DNA of 31,633 nt from CAYZDV01 sp964477275 (GCA_964477275.1 CAYZDV010000006.1:1-31633), one strand, 5' to 3'. Positions 16,081 to 24,498 are shown, numbered from the stretch's first letter. A program made the numbers and translations. Notes: generated by a model from the sequence alone, not told the origin.

Positions 16081-16495
16081 ATGTTCGCTTTCTCAATTTT
16101 TTCTTGAGATCGGTCTTCTTCTTTTCCTTCTTCTTGTATTCGGTGCCGATGAGCTCCAGGATGGCCATATCTGCGCCATCTCCGGCTCGAGTCCCGATTT
16201 TGACAATTCGGGTGTAACCGCCCGGCCTTTCACTGAAGCGCGGGCCGATCTCATCGAAAAGCTTCTTGACCACTGTTTTTTTGTTGATGAAGCTTATGGC
16301 CCGGCGCCTGGCGTGAAGAGTGTCATTTTTGCCCAGGGTGATCATCTTTTCAGCCAGAGGCTTTGCCGCCTTGGCTTTAGCCAGAGTCGTCCGCATTCGC
16401 TCCTTTTCGAGGAAGGAAGTGACCAGATTCCGCAGCAGCGCTCTTCGATGAGCAGTGTTTCTCCTCAATTTTTTCGTTTTAACCAGATGCCTCAT
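16079..16495 (-). CDS. rplQ: 50S ribosomal protein L17
   Basis: The protein is 138 residues. The conserved start MRHLVKTKKLRRNTAHRRALLRNLVTS and the RAISFINKKTVVKKLFDEIGPRF region, with GGYTRIVKIGTRAGDGADMAILEL, are diagnostic of L17, which sits near the peptide exit tunnel of the large subunit. The last about 15 residues are a Lys-rich tail. Its ATG overlaps the rpoA stop by four bases. It is the last gene of the alpha part of the cluster, followed by a small hairpin and T-run. Confidence 0.97.
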   Translation of the reverse strand: MRHLVKTKKLRRNTAHRRALLRNLVTSFLEKERMRTTLAKAKAAKPLAEKMITLGKNDTLHARRRAISFINKKTVVKKLFDEIGPRFSERPGGYTRIVKIGTRAGDGADMAILELIGTEYKKKEKKKTDLKKKLRKRT

Positions 16496-17523
16496 TCAGA
16501 CTGCTCCTCATCTTTTTCTGCTTTTTTCCTGTCGGCCTCCAGCTTCTCCAGCAGCTTCGGATGGAGGTCCAGGTTGAGGCCAAGGCCCATCTCCTGGAGA
16601 GTTTCCTTGATCTCGCTCAGAGACTTTCGTCCGAAATTTTTAGTCCTTAACAGCCCTTCTTCGGTCTTCTGGACGAGCTCGTATATCCTTTCAATTCCGG
16701 CCGCCCGGAGACAATTGCTGGACCTGACGGAAAGTTCAAGATGGTCGATGGATTTGGAAAGGATATCAATCTGTGACAGATAGGGAATATCTTTCTTGAT
16801 CACCATCCGCTCCTTCTCCATCGGTTCATCCACAACATGAAGAAAAATCACCAGATGGTCTCTCATGATTTTGGCTGCCTGGGCAAGGGCATCCTTGGGA
16901 GAAACGGCTCCGGTTGTCCAAACTTCCAGGTCCAGTTTCTCATAATCGATCCTCTTGCCGACTCTGGCCGGTTCCACCCGGTAATCGACCCTCAGAATGG
17001 GGGAATGGGAAGAATCCAGCGGAATGTAATCCACGCTCAACTCCTTGTCATAATTCTGGTCGGCGGCGATGTATCCCTTGTTGTTCTTGACGACCATCTC
17101 GATGTCCAGCGCCCCGTCTTTATCGAGGGAGGCGAGGTGGACCTCCTTCTCAAGAATCTCGATATCAGGGTCATGCTCGATGTCCGAGGCTTTGGCTTCA
17201 GCCGGCCCCTTTTTCTTCATCGTCATGACTTTGGGTTCCGACCCCTTCAGTTTGAGGAAAATGCTCTTGAGATTGAGGATGATATCGGTGACATCCTCAA
17301 CAACTCCGGGAATGCTGGAGAACTCATGAAGAACACCTTGAATCCGAACAGCTGTGATGGCCGCACCGATGATGGAAGAGAGCAGAATCCTCCTCAGGGC
17401 ATTTCCGATGCTGATGCCGTAGCCTCTTTCAAAGGGCTGGGCCGAAAAATGGCCGTATTTCTCGGTCAAGGTTTCATAATCGCACTCAAGGTACTTCGGC
17501 TTCTGAAATTCTATTTCGGTCAT
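16492..17523 (-). CDS. rpoA: DNA-directed RNA polymerase subunit alpha
   Basis: The protein is 343 residues, with a strong AAGGAGG site 4 bases before the ATG. The N-terminal assembly domain contains GYGISIGNALRRILLSSIIGAA (about 34-55), the dimer and beta-contact region. The C-terminal domain (about 255-318) keeps promoter-contact residues: VRSSNC with Arg267, Asn270 and Cys271, and FGRKS with Gly298, Lys300 and Ser301 (matching E. coli 265/268/269 and 296/298/299). Upstream-element and activator contacts should therefore be conserved. The final about 20 residues are a charged tail. The 86-base gap before it (17524-17609) is one of the largest inside the cluster. Confidence 0.98.
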   Translation of the reverse strand: MTEIEFQKPKYLECDYETLTEKYGHFSAQPFERGYGISIGNALRRILLSSIIGAAITAVRIQGVLHEFSSIPGVVEDVTDIILNLKSIFLKLKGSEPKVMTMKKKGPAEAKASDIEHDPDIEILEKEVHLASLDKDGALDIEMVVKNNKGYIAADQNYDKELSVDYIPLDSSHSPILRVDYRVEPARVGKRIDYEKLDLEVWTTGAVSPKDALAQAAKIMRDHLVIFLHVVDEPMEKERMVIKKDIPYLSQIDILSKSIDHLELSVRSSNCLRAAGIERIYELVQKTEEGLLRTKNFGRKSLSEIKETLQEMGLGLNLDLHPKLLEKLEADRKKAEKDEEQSE

Positions 17524-17609
17524 GTGTCCTCCTTTTCAGGTTCCTTGCTCAGGTTGCTCACTGACACGCGTCCAAAGTCTCTCCGTGCCCTGAAACATCA
17601 GAGACCTGT

Positions 17610-18236
17610 CTATTTCGAATAGAGCTCAACCACCATGTGTTCTTCGACAGGCAGAGTCACATCTTCCCGGGTGGGGAGATTCAGGATTCGAGCCTGCATT
17701 TTTTCCGGGTCGACCTCTATCCAGCCAGGGACTTGCTTGGTCCGGTTGGACTCCACGATGGCCCTTAGCTCTTCTTGTTTTCCGGATCCGTCCTTGAAGG
17801 AAACAACATCGCCCTTGCTGACCAGGAATGAGGGAATGTCGACCTTCCTGCCGTCGATCCGGAAATGGCCGTGAGTGATGAGCTGCCGGGCTTGAGCCCG
17901 GGAATGAGAAAACCCGATCACGAAGATCACGTTATCCAGCCTCCGCTCCAGCATGATGAGAAGGTTTTCTCCGGTAATTCCTTTTTTCTGCTCGGCTCGC
18001 CGGAAGAAGAGCCGGAACTGTCTTTCTGACATCCCATAATATCTTTTCAGCTTCTGTTTCTCCCTTAGCTGCAAACCGTAGCCGAGAATTCTCCTCCGGG
18101 CCCGGCCGTGTTCTCCAGGCGCATAAAGCCGCCGCTCCACCGGGCATTTATCACTCAGACATTTGCTTCCCTTCAGGAAGAGCTTGACTCTCTCCACTCG
18201 ACAGAGCCGGCAAATGGGTTCACTGTATCTTGACAT
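17610..18236 (-). CDS. rpsD: 30S ribosomal protein S4, zinc-binding (C+) form
   Basis: The protein is 208 residues. The N-terminus has four Cys (9, 12, 26, 31; CRLC...KCLSDKC) that can bind zinc, the C+ form of S4. PGEHGRARRRILGYGLQLREKQKLKRYYGMSE and the S4 RNA-binding domain (LERRLDNVIFVIGFSHSRAQARQLITHGH) confirm the family. S4 nucleates 30S assembly and in several bacteria represses this operon through an mRNA pseudoknot; no such structure could be identified here by eye. Confidence 0.97.
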   Translation of the reverse strand: MSRYSEPICRLCRVERVKLFLKGSKCLSDKCPVERRLYAPGEHGRARRRILGYGLQLREKQKLKRYYGMSERQFRLFFRRAEQKKGITGENLLIMLERRLDNVIFVIGFSHSRAQARQLITHGHFRIDGRKVDIPSFLVSKGDVVSFKDGSGKQEELRAIVESNRTKQVPGWIEVDPEKMQARILNLPTREDVTLPVEEHMVVELYSK

Positions 18237-18262
18237 CTTTTTCTCCTTTTCCCTCCCTCCTC

Positions 18263-18652
18263 CTAAACTCTCCTTCTCTTCCGGACCCGGCAGCCGTTAT
18301 GGGGTATGGGTGTGACATCCTTGATCGATTTGATCTCCAGTCCGTTGACCTGAAGCGCCCGGATCGCCGATTCCCTTCCTGCTCCCGGGCCTTTGACCTT
18401 TACGTCAACGTATCTGACGCCAAAGTCTTTGGCCTTCAATGCGGCTACTCTTGCAGCCAGCTGAGCCGCAAAAGGCGTCCCTTTCCTGGCGCCCTTGAAG
18501 CCGGAGGTCCCGGCACTGGACCAGCAGACCGTGCTTCCCTGCTGGTCTGTGATGGTGATAATCGTGTTGTTAAAGGTGGACTGGATATAGGCCACGCCAA
18601 ACCCAATCTCCTTTCTGACTTTCTTTTTGACTTTTCTTCTGGCTCTGGGCAT
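18263..18652 (-). CDS. rpsK: 30S ribosomal protein S11
   Basis: The protein is 129 residues. GVAYIQSTFNNTIITITDQQG, the WSSAGTSGFKGARKGTPFAAQ region and the basic C-terminus PHNGCRVRKRRRV are diagnostic. S11 lies on the 30S platform next to the mRNA exit. The N-terminus is Lys/Arg-rich. It is ten bases downstream of rpsM and 26 bases upstream of rpsD, within the alpha segment. Confidence 0.98.
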   Translation of the reverse strand: MPRARRKVKKKVRKEIGFGVAYIQSTFNNTIITITDQQGSTVCWSSAGTSGFKGARKGTPFAAQLAARVAALKAKDFGVRYVDVKVKGPGAGRESAIRALQVNGLEIKSIKDVTPIPHNGCRVRKRRRV

Positions 18653-18662
18653 GATTCACTTC

Positions 18663-19037
18663 CTATTTGGCTTTAGGTTTCCTCATTGTATGGCCCCGGG
18701 GGCCTTTTCTCGTCCGGGCGTTCGTCCTTGTCCTCTGACCTCTCACCGGGAGCTTTCTTTTGTGCCTCAACCCGCGGTAGCAACCGATGTCCATCAACCT
18801 CTTGATGTTCTGGCCGACCTCCTTGCGCAGATCTCCTTCAATCTTCTCTCTTTTTTCGATAATGTCGCGGATTCTTCGGATTTCTTCCTCGCTCAGCGCC
18901 TTGACCTTCTTATCCTTGTCAATGCTGGCCTCCTGGAGAATCCTGATCGCCTTGGAACGTCCGATGCCATAGATGTAAGTTAAGCCGATTTCAATCCTCT
19001 TTTCCGCGGGAAGCGTGATGCCTGCTATTCTTGCCAT
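18663..19037 (-). CDS. rpsM: 30S ribosomal protein S13
   Basis: The protein is 124 residues. MARIAGITLPAEKRIEIGLTYIYGIG, the helix-two-turn-helix segment, the RGLRHKRKLPVRGQRTRTNARTRKG motif and the basic tail are typical of S13, which contacts the P-site tRNA and forms bridges to the large subunit in the 30S head. It follows rpmJ by 11 bases. The length and all conserved blocks are normal. Confidence 0.98.
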   Translation of the reverse strand: MARIAGITLPAEKRIEIGLTYIYGIGRSKAIRILQEASIDKDKKVKALSEEEIRRIRDIIEKREKIEGDLRKEVGQNIKRLMDIGCYRGLRHKRKLPVRGQRTRTNARTRKGPRGHTMRKPKAK

Positions 19038-19048
19038 TTTAACCTCGT

Positions 19049-19162
19049 TTAGCCTTGCTTTTGTTTATGTTTGGGGTTCGAGCAGATCACACGAAGAATT
19101 CCTTTCCTCTTGATGATCCGGCAATTCCTGCAAATCTTCTTGACCGACGCTCTGACTTTCAT
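19049..19162 (-). CDS. rpmJ: 50S ribosomal protein L36, zinc-binding (C+) form
   Basis: This short gene encodes 37 residues beginning MKVRASVKKICRNCRIIKRK. The zinc ligands Cys11, Cys14, Cys27 and His32 are all present, making it the C+ form. The start ATG at 19162-19160 lies 12 bases after the infA stop, and the stop is TAA at 19051-19049. Position between infA and rpsM is the canonical one. Confidence 0.97.
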   Translation of the reverse strand: MKVRASVKKICRNCRIIKRKGILRVICSNPKHKQKQG

Positions 19163-19174
19163 GGGCCTTTTCCT

Positions 19175-19393
19175 TTACTTGAACCGATAGGTGATCCGTC
19201 CTTTGGTCAAATCATAAGGTGACAGCTCGACCAGCACCTTGTCTCCAGGAAGGATGCGGATAAAATGTTTCCGCATTTTTCCGGAAATGTGAGCCAGAAT
19301 CACATGCTTGTTGGCCAGCTCCACACGAAACATGGCGTTGGGAAGATTCTCGATGACAGTGCCTTCGGTCTCGAAAACATCGTCCTTAGGCAT
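19175..19393 (-). CDS. infA: Translation initiation factor IF-1
   Basis: This 72-residue protein is a single OB-fold: DVFETEGTVIENLPNAMFRV, LANKHVILAHISGKMRKHFIRIL, PGDKVLVELSPYDLTKGRITYRF. IF-1 blocks the 30S A site during initiation. The ATG lies inside the end of map, overlapping by eight bases, so translation is likely coupled. The length equals the usual 72. Confidence 0.98.
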   Translation of the reverse strand: MPKDDVFETEGTVIENLPNAMFRVELANKHVILAHISGKMRKHFIRILPGDKVLVELSPYDLTKGRITYRFK

Positions 19394-20177
19394 AATGATT
19401 CTCCTTCAAATGATAGGAACTGTCCCTTTCTCCTTCCCACAGGCTGAGAATCTCAGGTCCTTCCAAAGTGACGGCCACGCTGTGTTCATAATGGGCCGAA
19501 AGGCTTCTGTCTCTGGTGATGGCCGTCCAGCTGTCATCCAGAATCTCCACGTTCCAGTCCCCGGCTGCGATCATCGGCTCCAGGGCCAAAACCATGCCCG
19601 GCTTAATCTTTGGCCCCCTGCCCGGGGGTCCGAAATTCGGAATCTGGGGCTCTTCATGGAGCGAAAGACCGATTCCATGGCCGACGAAGGCCCGGATGAC
19701 CGCAAACCTCTTCGATTCGACATGGCTCTGGATGGCATGGGAGATGTCGGATATTCTCTTCCCCGTCTTCATCTTTTCTAAACCCTTATAAAAAGCCTCC
19801 TGGGCTGTCCGGATCAGCTTCCTGGCCGTGGGAGAGACCTCGCCAACGGGATAGGTGGCCGCCGCATCTCCGTAATAGCCCTCGAGGAGGACGCCGAAGT
19901 CGATGCTGATGATATCTCCATCCTTCAGCCGCCGAGAAGATGGAATCCCGTGGACGATCTCCTCGTTGATAGAGGTGCACAGAGAGGCTGGATAGCCCCG
20001 GTAACCCTTGAAGGCCGGGATGGCCCCCATCTCGCGCGTTCTCGTTTCCGCATATTCATCCAGTTCTCTTGTCTGGATTCCTGGCTTGATCATCGTCTCG
20101 AGCTCAGATAAAACTCTCGCCACAATCCTGTTGCTTTTCCGGATGGCCTGAATCTCTTCCTCACCATATATGATCAT
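19386..20177 (-). CDS. map: Methionine aminopeptidase, type I
   Basis: The protein is 263 residues. It removes N-terminal Met from nascent proteins. The five metal ligands are visible: Asp93 (SIDFG), Asp104 (YGDAAAT), His167 (GHGIG), Glu200 (LALEPM) and Glu231 (HYEHSVAV), plus substrate-contact His76 (EIVHGIP) and His174. There is no N-terminal zinc-finger extension, so it is the short type Ia form. The ATG overlaps the adk stop by four bases. The end extends about ten residues past the usual catalytic core and runs into infA. Confidence 0.97.
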   Translation of the reverse strand: MIIYGEEEIQAIRKSNRIVARVLSELETMIKPGIQTRELDEYAETRTREMGAIPAFKGYRGYPASLCTSINEEIVHGIPSSRRLKDGDIISIDFGVLLEGYYGDAAATYPVGEVSPTARKLIRTAQEAFYKGLEKMKTGKRISDISHAIQSHVESKRFAVIRAFVGHGIGLSLHEEPQIPNFGPPGRGPKIKPGMVLALEPMIAAGDWNVEILDDSWTAITRDRSLSAHYEHSVAVTLEGPEILSLWEGERDSSYHLKENHYA

Positions 20178-20845
20178 TTGCTAACCGTTGCCTGACGGGA
20201 TTTGGCGAGCTTTCGATCAAGGATTCGCCGGATTTCCGCAAAAACATCCTCAATCCCCGTCTCACCGTTGATTCTGTAAAAAGCCTTTTTTTTCGAGTAA
20301 TGGTCACACAGAGGCCCGGTCTGCTGATGGTAAACCTTCAACCGCTCCTTGATCACTCCGGGTTGATCGTCATTCCGCTGGATGAGTCTCTCGCCGCAGC
20401 TATCGCATTGTTCATACCTGGACGGAGGCTTGACAAGCAGGTTGTATATTCGCTCACAGCGCGGACAAACCCGCCTGGCTCCCAGCCTTCCCAGCACAGC
20501 CCTGTCGCTGAGATGGATATCGATGGCCAGTTCATCCTGATCCGGGTCGACCTCTTCCAGCCGCCGCGCTTGAGCAATGGTGCGGGGGAAACCATCCAGA
20601 ACGTAACCACGTCGATATTCCGGCTGGACAATCCTTTTCCGGATCATCTCCGCCACCATTTCGTCGCTGACCAGCTCTCCTCGCCTGATCACCGCCTCCA
20701 CCTCTTTTCCCAGTGCCGTTCTTTCCTGGACTTCCCTGCGGAGGAGGTCACCCGTGGAAAGCCTCGGCAGCCCGTATTCTCTTTCTATCCGGTCAGCCTG
20801 TGTTCCCTTGCCGCTTCCCGGCGGTCCGAGGAGAATCACTCTCAT
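20174..20845 (-). CDS. adk: Adenylate kinase with Cys4 zinc-type LID
   Basis: The protein is 223 residues and catalyses ATP + AMP to 2 ADP in the cytoplasm. The P-loop GPPGSGKGT is at 7-15, the AMP-binding STGDLLR region at 30-36, and DGFPRT at 84-89. The LID holds four Cys (127, 130, 147, 150; CPRC...CDSC), a structural zinc site seen in many Gram-positive and thermophilic kinases. The Lys/Arg-rich tail after about 205 is slightly long. It overlaps secY by four bases (ATGA) and map by four. Confidence 0.97.
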   Translation of the reverse strand: MRVILLGPPGSGKGTQADRIEREYGLPRLSTGDLLRREVQERTALGKEVEAVIRRGELVSDEMVAEMIRKRIVQPEYRRGYVLDGFPRTIAQARRLEEVDPDQDELAIDIHLSDRAVLGRLGARRVCPRCERIYNLLVKPPSRYEQCDSCGERLIQRNDDQPGVIKERLKVYHQQTGPLCDHYSKKKAFYRINGETGIEDVFAEIRRILDRKLAKSRQATVSK

Positions 20846-22224
20846 CCGCGCCTTCCTCTGATGCGGCCCCGCCGCATGAATCCATCATAGTGACGCATGA
20901 TCAGCTGGGCCTCGATCTGCTGCATGGTGTCCATGGCCACCCCGACAACGATAAGGACGGAAGTGCCGCCAAAATAAAAATCGATGTTCAGCCCCTGGGT
21001 GAACCAGCGGGGGAGGTTGGTGTTCAGAAAGTCGCCGATGAGGGGAAGGGTGTGGACCTTGAAGCCGGTCATCAAAAATTCCGGCAGGATGGCCACCATG
21101 GCAAGATATACCGCACCGACAAGAGTGATCCTCGAGAGAACGCTGTCGATAAATTCGGAGGTGTTCTTTCCCGGCCGGATACCAGGAATGAACCCTCCGT
21201 ATTTTCTCAGGTTGTCGGCGACATCGGAGGGATTAAAAATGATCGAAACGTAAAAATAGGTGAAGAAGATGATTGCGGCTATATAAAAGAGATTATAAAG
21301 GGGCATGCCCAAATTGAACTGCATGGCGAGCTGCTGGATCAGCGGCTGTTTGGCAAACTGGGCGATGGTGGCCGGAATGGTGATGACAGAGGCGGCAAAG
21401 ATAATGGGAATGACACCGCCCGTGTTCACCCGAAGAGGCAAATGCGTGCTCTGCCCGCCATAGATCTTGCGGCCGATAACCCTCTTGGCGTAAGAGACAG
21501 GAATCCTCCGCTGGCCCCTCTCGACGAAAACGATGACGCCGATAACCGCCAGCATCAGAACGAGGAGGAAGAGCAGCCTCAAGGGGGTCATGTTTCCTGT
21601 TCTCAATCCGGAGAAAAGGCTCTGCATGCCGCGGGGGACGTCGACCACGATGCCGGCAAAGATGATGAGCGAGATGCCGTTTCCGATACCTCGCTCGGAA
21701 ATCTGCTCGCCCAACCACATGACAAACACGGTTCCGGTAGTCAGGGTGAGAATGGTCAGGAAAATAAACCCAATACCGGGGTGGGGAACGATGGGCGCTC
21801 CGCTCGCTGTCGTCTGGCTTTGCAGCCACCAGGCGATGCCGCCGGACTGGATCATGCAGATAACGATCGTTCCGTAACGGGTATACTGGGTGATCTTCCG
21901 CCTCCCGAGCTCTCCTTCCTTGGACAGCTTTTCCAGGTAAGGCCAGACCACCTGGAGCAGCTGGAGGATAATGGAGGCGCTGATGTAGGGCATGATGCCC
22001 AGCGCAAAGATGGTCATCCTGGACATGTTTCGTCCGGAGAAAAGGTCGACGAAACCAAAGATGGTTCCCTTCTGCTGCTCCCAGAACTCCGCCAGGGCTG
22101 AACCACTGATACCGGGGTTGGGAATCTGCCACCCAATACGGTAAACGGCCAGAAGGAGCAAGGTAAAAATGATCCTCTTCCTGAGGTCTGGAATACTGAA
22201 AATATTTCGAATGCTCTCTAACAT
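20842..22224 (-). CDS. secY: Preprotein translocase subunit SecY
   Basis: The protein is 460 residues from the ATG at 22224, which overlaps the rplO stop as TGATG with GGAAG six bases upstream; an in-frame GTG one codon earlier is possible. About ten membrane segments form the protein-conducting channel. Recognisable blocks are RIGWQIPNPGI (near helix 1), the plug region FGFVDLFSGRNMSRMTIFALGIMPYISASI, GNGISLIIFAGIV, and PLRVNTGGVIPIIFA. It is located at the inner membrane with SecE/SecG, which are encoded elsewhere. Codon use and length match the family. Confidence 0.98.
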   Translation of the reverse strand: MLESIRNIFSIPDLRKRIIFTLLLLAVYRIGWQIPNPGISGSALAEFWEQQKGTIFGFVDLFSGRNMSRMTIFALGIMPYISASIILQLLQVVWPYLEKLSKEGELGRRKITQYTRYGTIVICMIQSGGIAWWLQSQTTASGAPIVPHPGIGFIFLTILTLTTGTVFVMWLGEQISERGIGNGISLIIFAGIVVDVPRGMQSLFSGLRTGNMTPLRLLFLLVLMLAVIGVIVFVERGQRRIPVSYAKRVIGRKIYGGQSTHLPLRVNTGGVIPIIFAASVITIPATIAQFAKQPLIQQLAMQFNLGMPLYNLFYIAAIIFFTYFYVSIIFNPSDVADNLRKYGGFIPGIRPGKNTSEFIDSVLSRITLVGAVYLAMVAILPEFLMTGFKVHTLPLIGDFLNTNLPRWFTQGLNIDFYFGGTSVLIVVGVAMDTMQQIEAQLIMRHYDGFMRRGRIRGRRG

Positions 22225-22670
22225 CACTCGCTTCCAATCAGAATGGCTTTTCCTCCTGCTTCCTCGATCTTTTTCAGCGCGGAGCGGGAGAATCTATGGG
22301 CATGAATGGTTTTGGCCGAGGAAATCCTTCCTCTTCCCAGAACCTTGACCATTTCCGAAACCCTCCTGATCAAACCGGCTTCCTTCATATCCTCGAGCTT
22401 GATCTCTTTTTTGGTGATCTTTTCCAGCTTCTCCAGGTTCACTTCACTGTATTCCGTCCTGAACACATTGGTGAAGCCCCGCTTTGGAAGCCGGCGGTGA
22501 AGGGGCATCTGGCCTCCTTCGTGTCCTCTTTTCCGCGAATAGCCGGTAATGGACTTCTGGCCTTTTGTGCCGCGGCCAGAAGTTTTTCCTCTTCCCGAAC
22601 CAGGTCCCCGGCCGACTCTTTTAGGGTTCTTTCTGGAACCTTTGGCTGGATGAAGTTGACTCAAGTTCAT
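22224..22670 (-). CDS. rplO: 50S ribosomal protein L15
   Basis: The protein is 148 residues. The glycine/basic N-terminal loop (RVGRGPGSGRGKTSGRGTKGQKS), the GGQMPLHRRLPKRGFTN motif and the C-terminal VLGRGRISSAKTIHAHRFSRSALKKIEEAGG block identify L15, a late-assembly 50S protein. Its start overlaps the rpmD stop by four bases, and its stop overlaps the secY start by one. Confidence 0.97.
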   Translation of the reverse strand: MNLSQLHPAKGSRKNPKRVGRGPGSGRGKTSGRGTKGQKSITGYSRKRGHEGGQMPLHRRLPKRGFTNVFRTEYSEVNLEKLEKITKKEIKLEDMKEAGLIRRVSEMVKVLGRGRISSAKTIHAHRFSRSALKKIEEAGGKAILIGSE

Positions 22671-22936
22671 TTTTTCTCCAACACTTCGACTTCCAAAAGA
22701 TGAGGGATTTTGTTGACCATGCCCCGAACTTCAGGGCAGTCTCTGCGCACGACCTCAGAATGGATTTTTCTCAAACCGAGCCCTTTCACCACTTCTCTCT
22801 GTTTTTTCGGGCGTCCGATGAGGCTGCGAACGAGCTTCACCCGCAAAAGCCTGTGCTCGGGCCTGGCCTGAGGGGATTTTTTTGCCGCTTTCGGCTTTTG
22901 TCGTCTCCTCTCTGTCTCCCTGTCTTTCACTGCCAT
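22667..22936 (-). CDS. rpmD: 50S ribosomal protein L30 with basic N-terminal extension
   Basis: The protein is 89 residues, against about 60 usually. The L30 core begins near residue 29: LLRVKLVRSLIGRPKKQREVVKGLGLRKIHSEV, then the NKIPHLLEVEVLE end. Residues 1-28 are a Lys/Arg/Gln-rich extension (ETERRRQKPKAAKK). No later ATG or GTG precedes the core, and the ATG at 22936 overlaps the rpsE stop, so the extension is probably translated. Confidence 0.93.
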   Translation of the reverse strand: MAVKDRETERRRQKPKAAKKSPQARPEHRLLRVKLVRSLIGRPKKQREVVKGLGLRKIHSEVVRRDCPEVRGMVNKIPHLLEVEVLEKK

Positions 22937-23538
22937 ATCTTATCCTTCGCTTTTCCCCTGTTTCTGGAAACCGCTTCAGGGTTCTTGATTTTCCTGAGGG
23001 CATCCATGGTCGCATGGGCCACGGCAACAGGGTTATTGCTCCGCAGAGATTTTGTCAGGATATCCTTTATTCCAGCCAGCTCCATGATGACCCGCACAGC
23101 CCCTCCGGCAATAACACCCGTTCCCTTGGAAGCCGGCCGAAGGATGACGGCCCCTCCATCGGCTTCTCCCTTGATGATATGATGAATCGTCGTTCCCGCC
23201 AGGGGAACTCTGATCATCTTTTTTTTGGCGTCTTCAACGGCTTTGGCGATCGCCTGGGGAACTTCCCTGGCCTTTCCTTTCCCGATTCCGATCATTCCCT
23301 TTTCATTTCCGACAGCAACGATGGCTGAAAAACTGAGGTTTTTCCCTCCTTTGACAACTTTGGTCACTCTGCGGATGGAGATCACCTGGTCTTTCAAATC
23401 AGCTTCTTTGTCTTCTTCCGGTTTGAGCTCCTCTGCTTCAGGCTTCGCCTCCTGTTGTTCTTTTGCAGACTCTGTTCCCTTCTCTGTTTTCGCTTCTTCG
23501 TCTCTTGATTTTTCTTCCTTCAATTCTTCCTCAGCCAC
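22927..23538 (-). CDS. rpsE: 30S ribosomal protein S5 with acidic N-terminal extension
   Basis: The protein is 203 residues, against about 165 usually. It starts at GTG 23538, seven bases after GGAGG. Residues 1-48 are almost wholly Glu, Lys, Asp, Ala and Gln (low complexity, net acidic). The normal S5 begins near ISIRRVTKVVKGGKNLSFSAIVAVGN, with GKGKAREVPQAIAKAVEDAKKKM and GGAVRVIMELAGIKDILTKSLRSNNP. S5 controls decoding accuracy and mRNA entry. The acidic leader is unusual for an RNA-binding protein and lies on the solvent side in known structures. Confidence 0.95.
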   Translation of the reverse strand: MAEEELKEEKSRDEEAKTEKGTESAKEQQEAKPEAEELKPEEDKEADLKDQVISIRRVTKVVKGGKNLSFSAIVAVGNEKGMIGIGKGKAREVPQAIAKAVEDAKKKMIRVPLAGTTIHHIIKGEADGGAVILRPASKGTGVIAGGAVRVIMELAGIKDILTKSLRSNNPVAVAHATMDALRKIKNPEAVSRNRGKAKDKIWQ

Positions 23539-23561
23539 TCTTGATCCTCCTTGTCCTTCCT

Positions 23562-23936
23562 TTAAAAAATCAAACCTTCCTTCCTCATCGCTTCAGCCAA
23601 CGCTTTGATCCGGCCGTGATAAGGGTAGATCCCTCGATCAAAAACGATTCTTTCGATTTTTTTCTCCTTCAGCCTCTTGGCCAGCGTCTTGCCCAGCGCC
23701 TGACAGGCTTCGATATTCTTAAAGTTTTTGTTTCTGGATTTGAACTCCTTTTCCAGAGTCGAGGCTGTCGTCAACACCCGGCCTGAGTCATCATCGAGGA
23801 CCTGAGCGTAGACATAGCAATGACTCTTGAAAACGTGGACCCTCGGCCGCTCCGAGGTTCCTCTGATTTTTCGACGGATTCTCTTCCTTATCCGTTCTTT
23901 GGTTTCTTTCTTGATTACCACTTTATGCTTGTGCAC
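23562..23936 (-). CDS. rplR: 50S ribosomal protein L18
   Basis: The protein is 124 residues from a GTG that lies 14 bases inside the end of rplF. No internal start precedes the conserved core. RKIRGTSERPRVHVFKSHCYVYAQVLDD, the ASTLEKEF segment and IVFDRGIYPYHGRIKALAEAMRKEGL identify L18, which binds 5S rRNA in the central protuberance. The N-terminus is strongly basic. The longer-than-usual overlap with rplF suggests coupled translation. Confidence 0.97.
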   Translation of the reverse strand: MHKHKVVIKKETKERIRKRIRRKIRGTSERPRVHVFKSHCYVYAQVLDDDSGRVLTTASTLEKEFKSRNKNFKNIEACQALGKTLAKRLKEKKIERIVFDRGIYPYHGRIKALAEAMRKEGLIF

Positions 23937-24474
23937 CGCTTACCACCGTCTTGCGTTCTTTCTTGATCAAGCGCTCGCCAACATAGCGAATCCCCTTGAG
24001 CTTATAGGGGTCAGGTTTACGGAAGCTCCGGATTTCTTCTGAAACCTGGCCGACGCGCTGTTTGTCAATCCCTTTGACCGTGATCAATGTCGGCTTCTCC
24101 AGGACAATTTCGATGTCCCCGGGGATCTTGTAAACAATGGGCCTGGCATATCCCAGGCTGAGCTCGAGCTTGCCCTTGTCGACCTTGGCCCGGTATCCAA
24201 CTCCGACAATTTCCAGCTGTCTGGAGAAGCCTTCGGAAACCCCTCTGGCAGCGTTGGAAGCCAGGCTCCGGCACAGACCATGGGCAGCCTTCTGCTCTTT
24301 GGAATCGTCGCTCCTCTTGAGGATGAGCTCATTATCCTGAATTTCTGCCCGGATCCCCGGAAGCAAGGGAGAGGCCAGCTTCCCTTTCGGGCCTTTGAGC
24401 TCAATCTTCCCGGGCAGAATCTGAACTTCGACACCAGGGGCTAATGCGACCGGACGTTTGCCTACTCGCGACAT
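23923..24474 (-). CDS. rplF: 50S ribosomal protein L6
   Basis: The protein is 183 residues. MSRVGKRPVALAPGVEVQI, LKGPKGKLASPL, GFSRQLEIVGVGYRAKV and the C-terminal ITVKGIDKQRVGQVSEEIRSFRKPDPYKLKGIRYVGE region are diagnostic of the duplicated L6 fold near the factor-binding site. The C-terminus, VSGAQA, extends into the start of rplR. Length is typical. Confidence 0.98.
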   Translation of the reverse strand: MSRVGKRPVALAPGVEVQILPGKIELKGPKGKLASPLLPGIRAEIQDNELILKRSDDSKEQKAAHGLCRSLASNAARGVSEGFSRQLEIVGVGYRAKVDKGKLELSLGYARPIVYKIPGDIEIVLEKPTLITVKGIDKQRVGQVSEEIRSFRKPDPYKLKGIRYVGERLIKKERKTVVSGAQA

Positions 24475-24498
24475 TTTAGCCTTCTCCCTCTTCGTGGT

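Noticed and set aside
20713..22101. 462-codon + strand ORF opposite secY and adk
   Set aside because: It is antisense to two certain genes; the composition (Asp/Gly/Gln-rich) is a codon-bias shadow.
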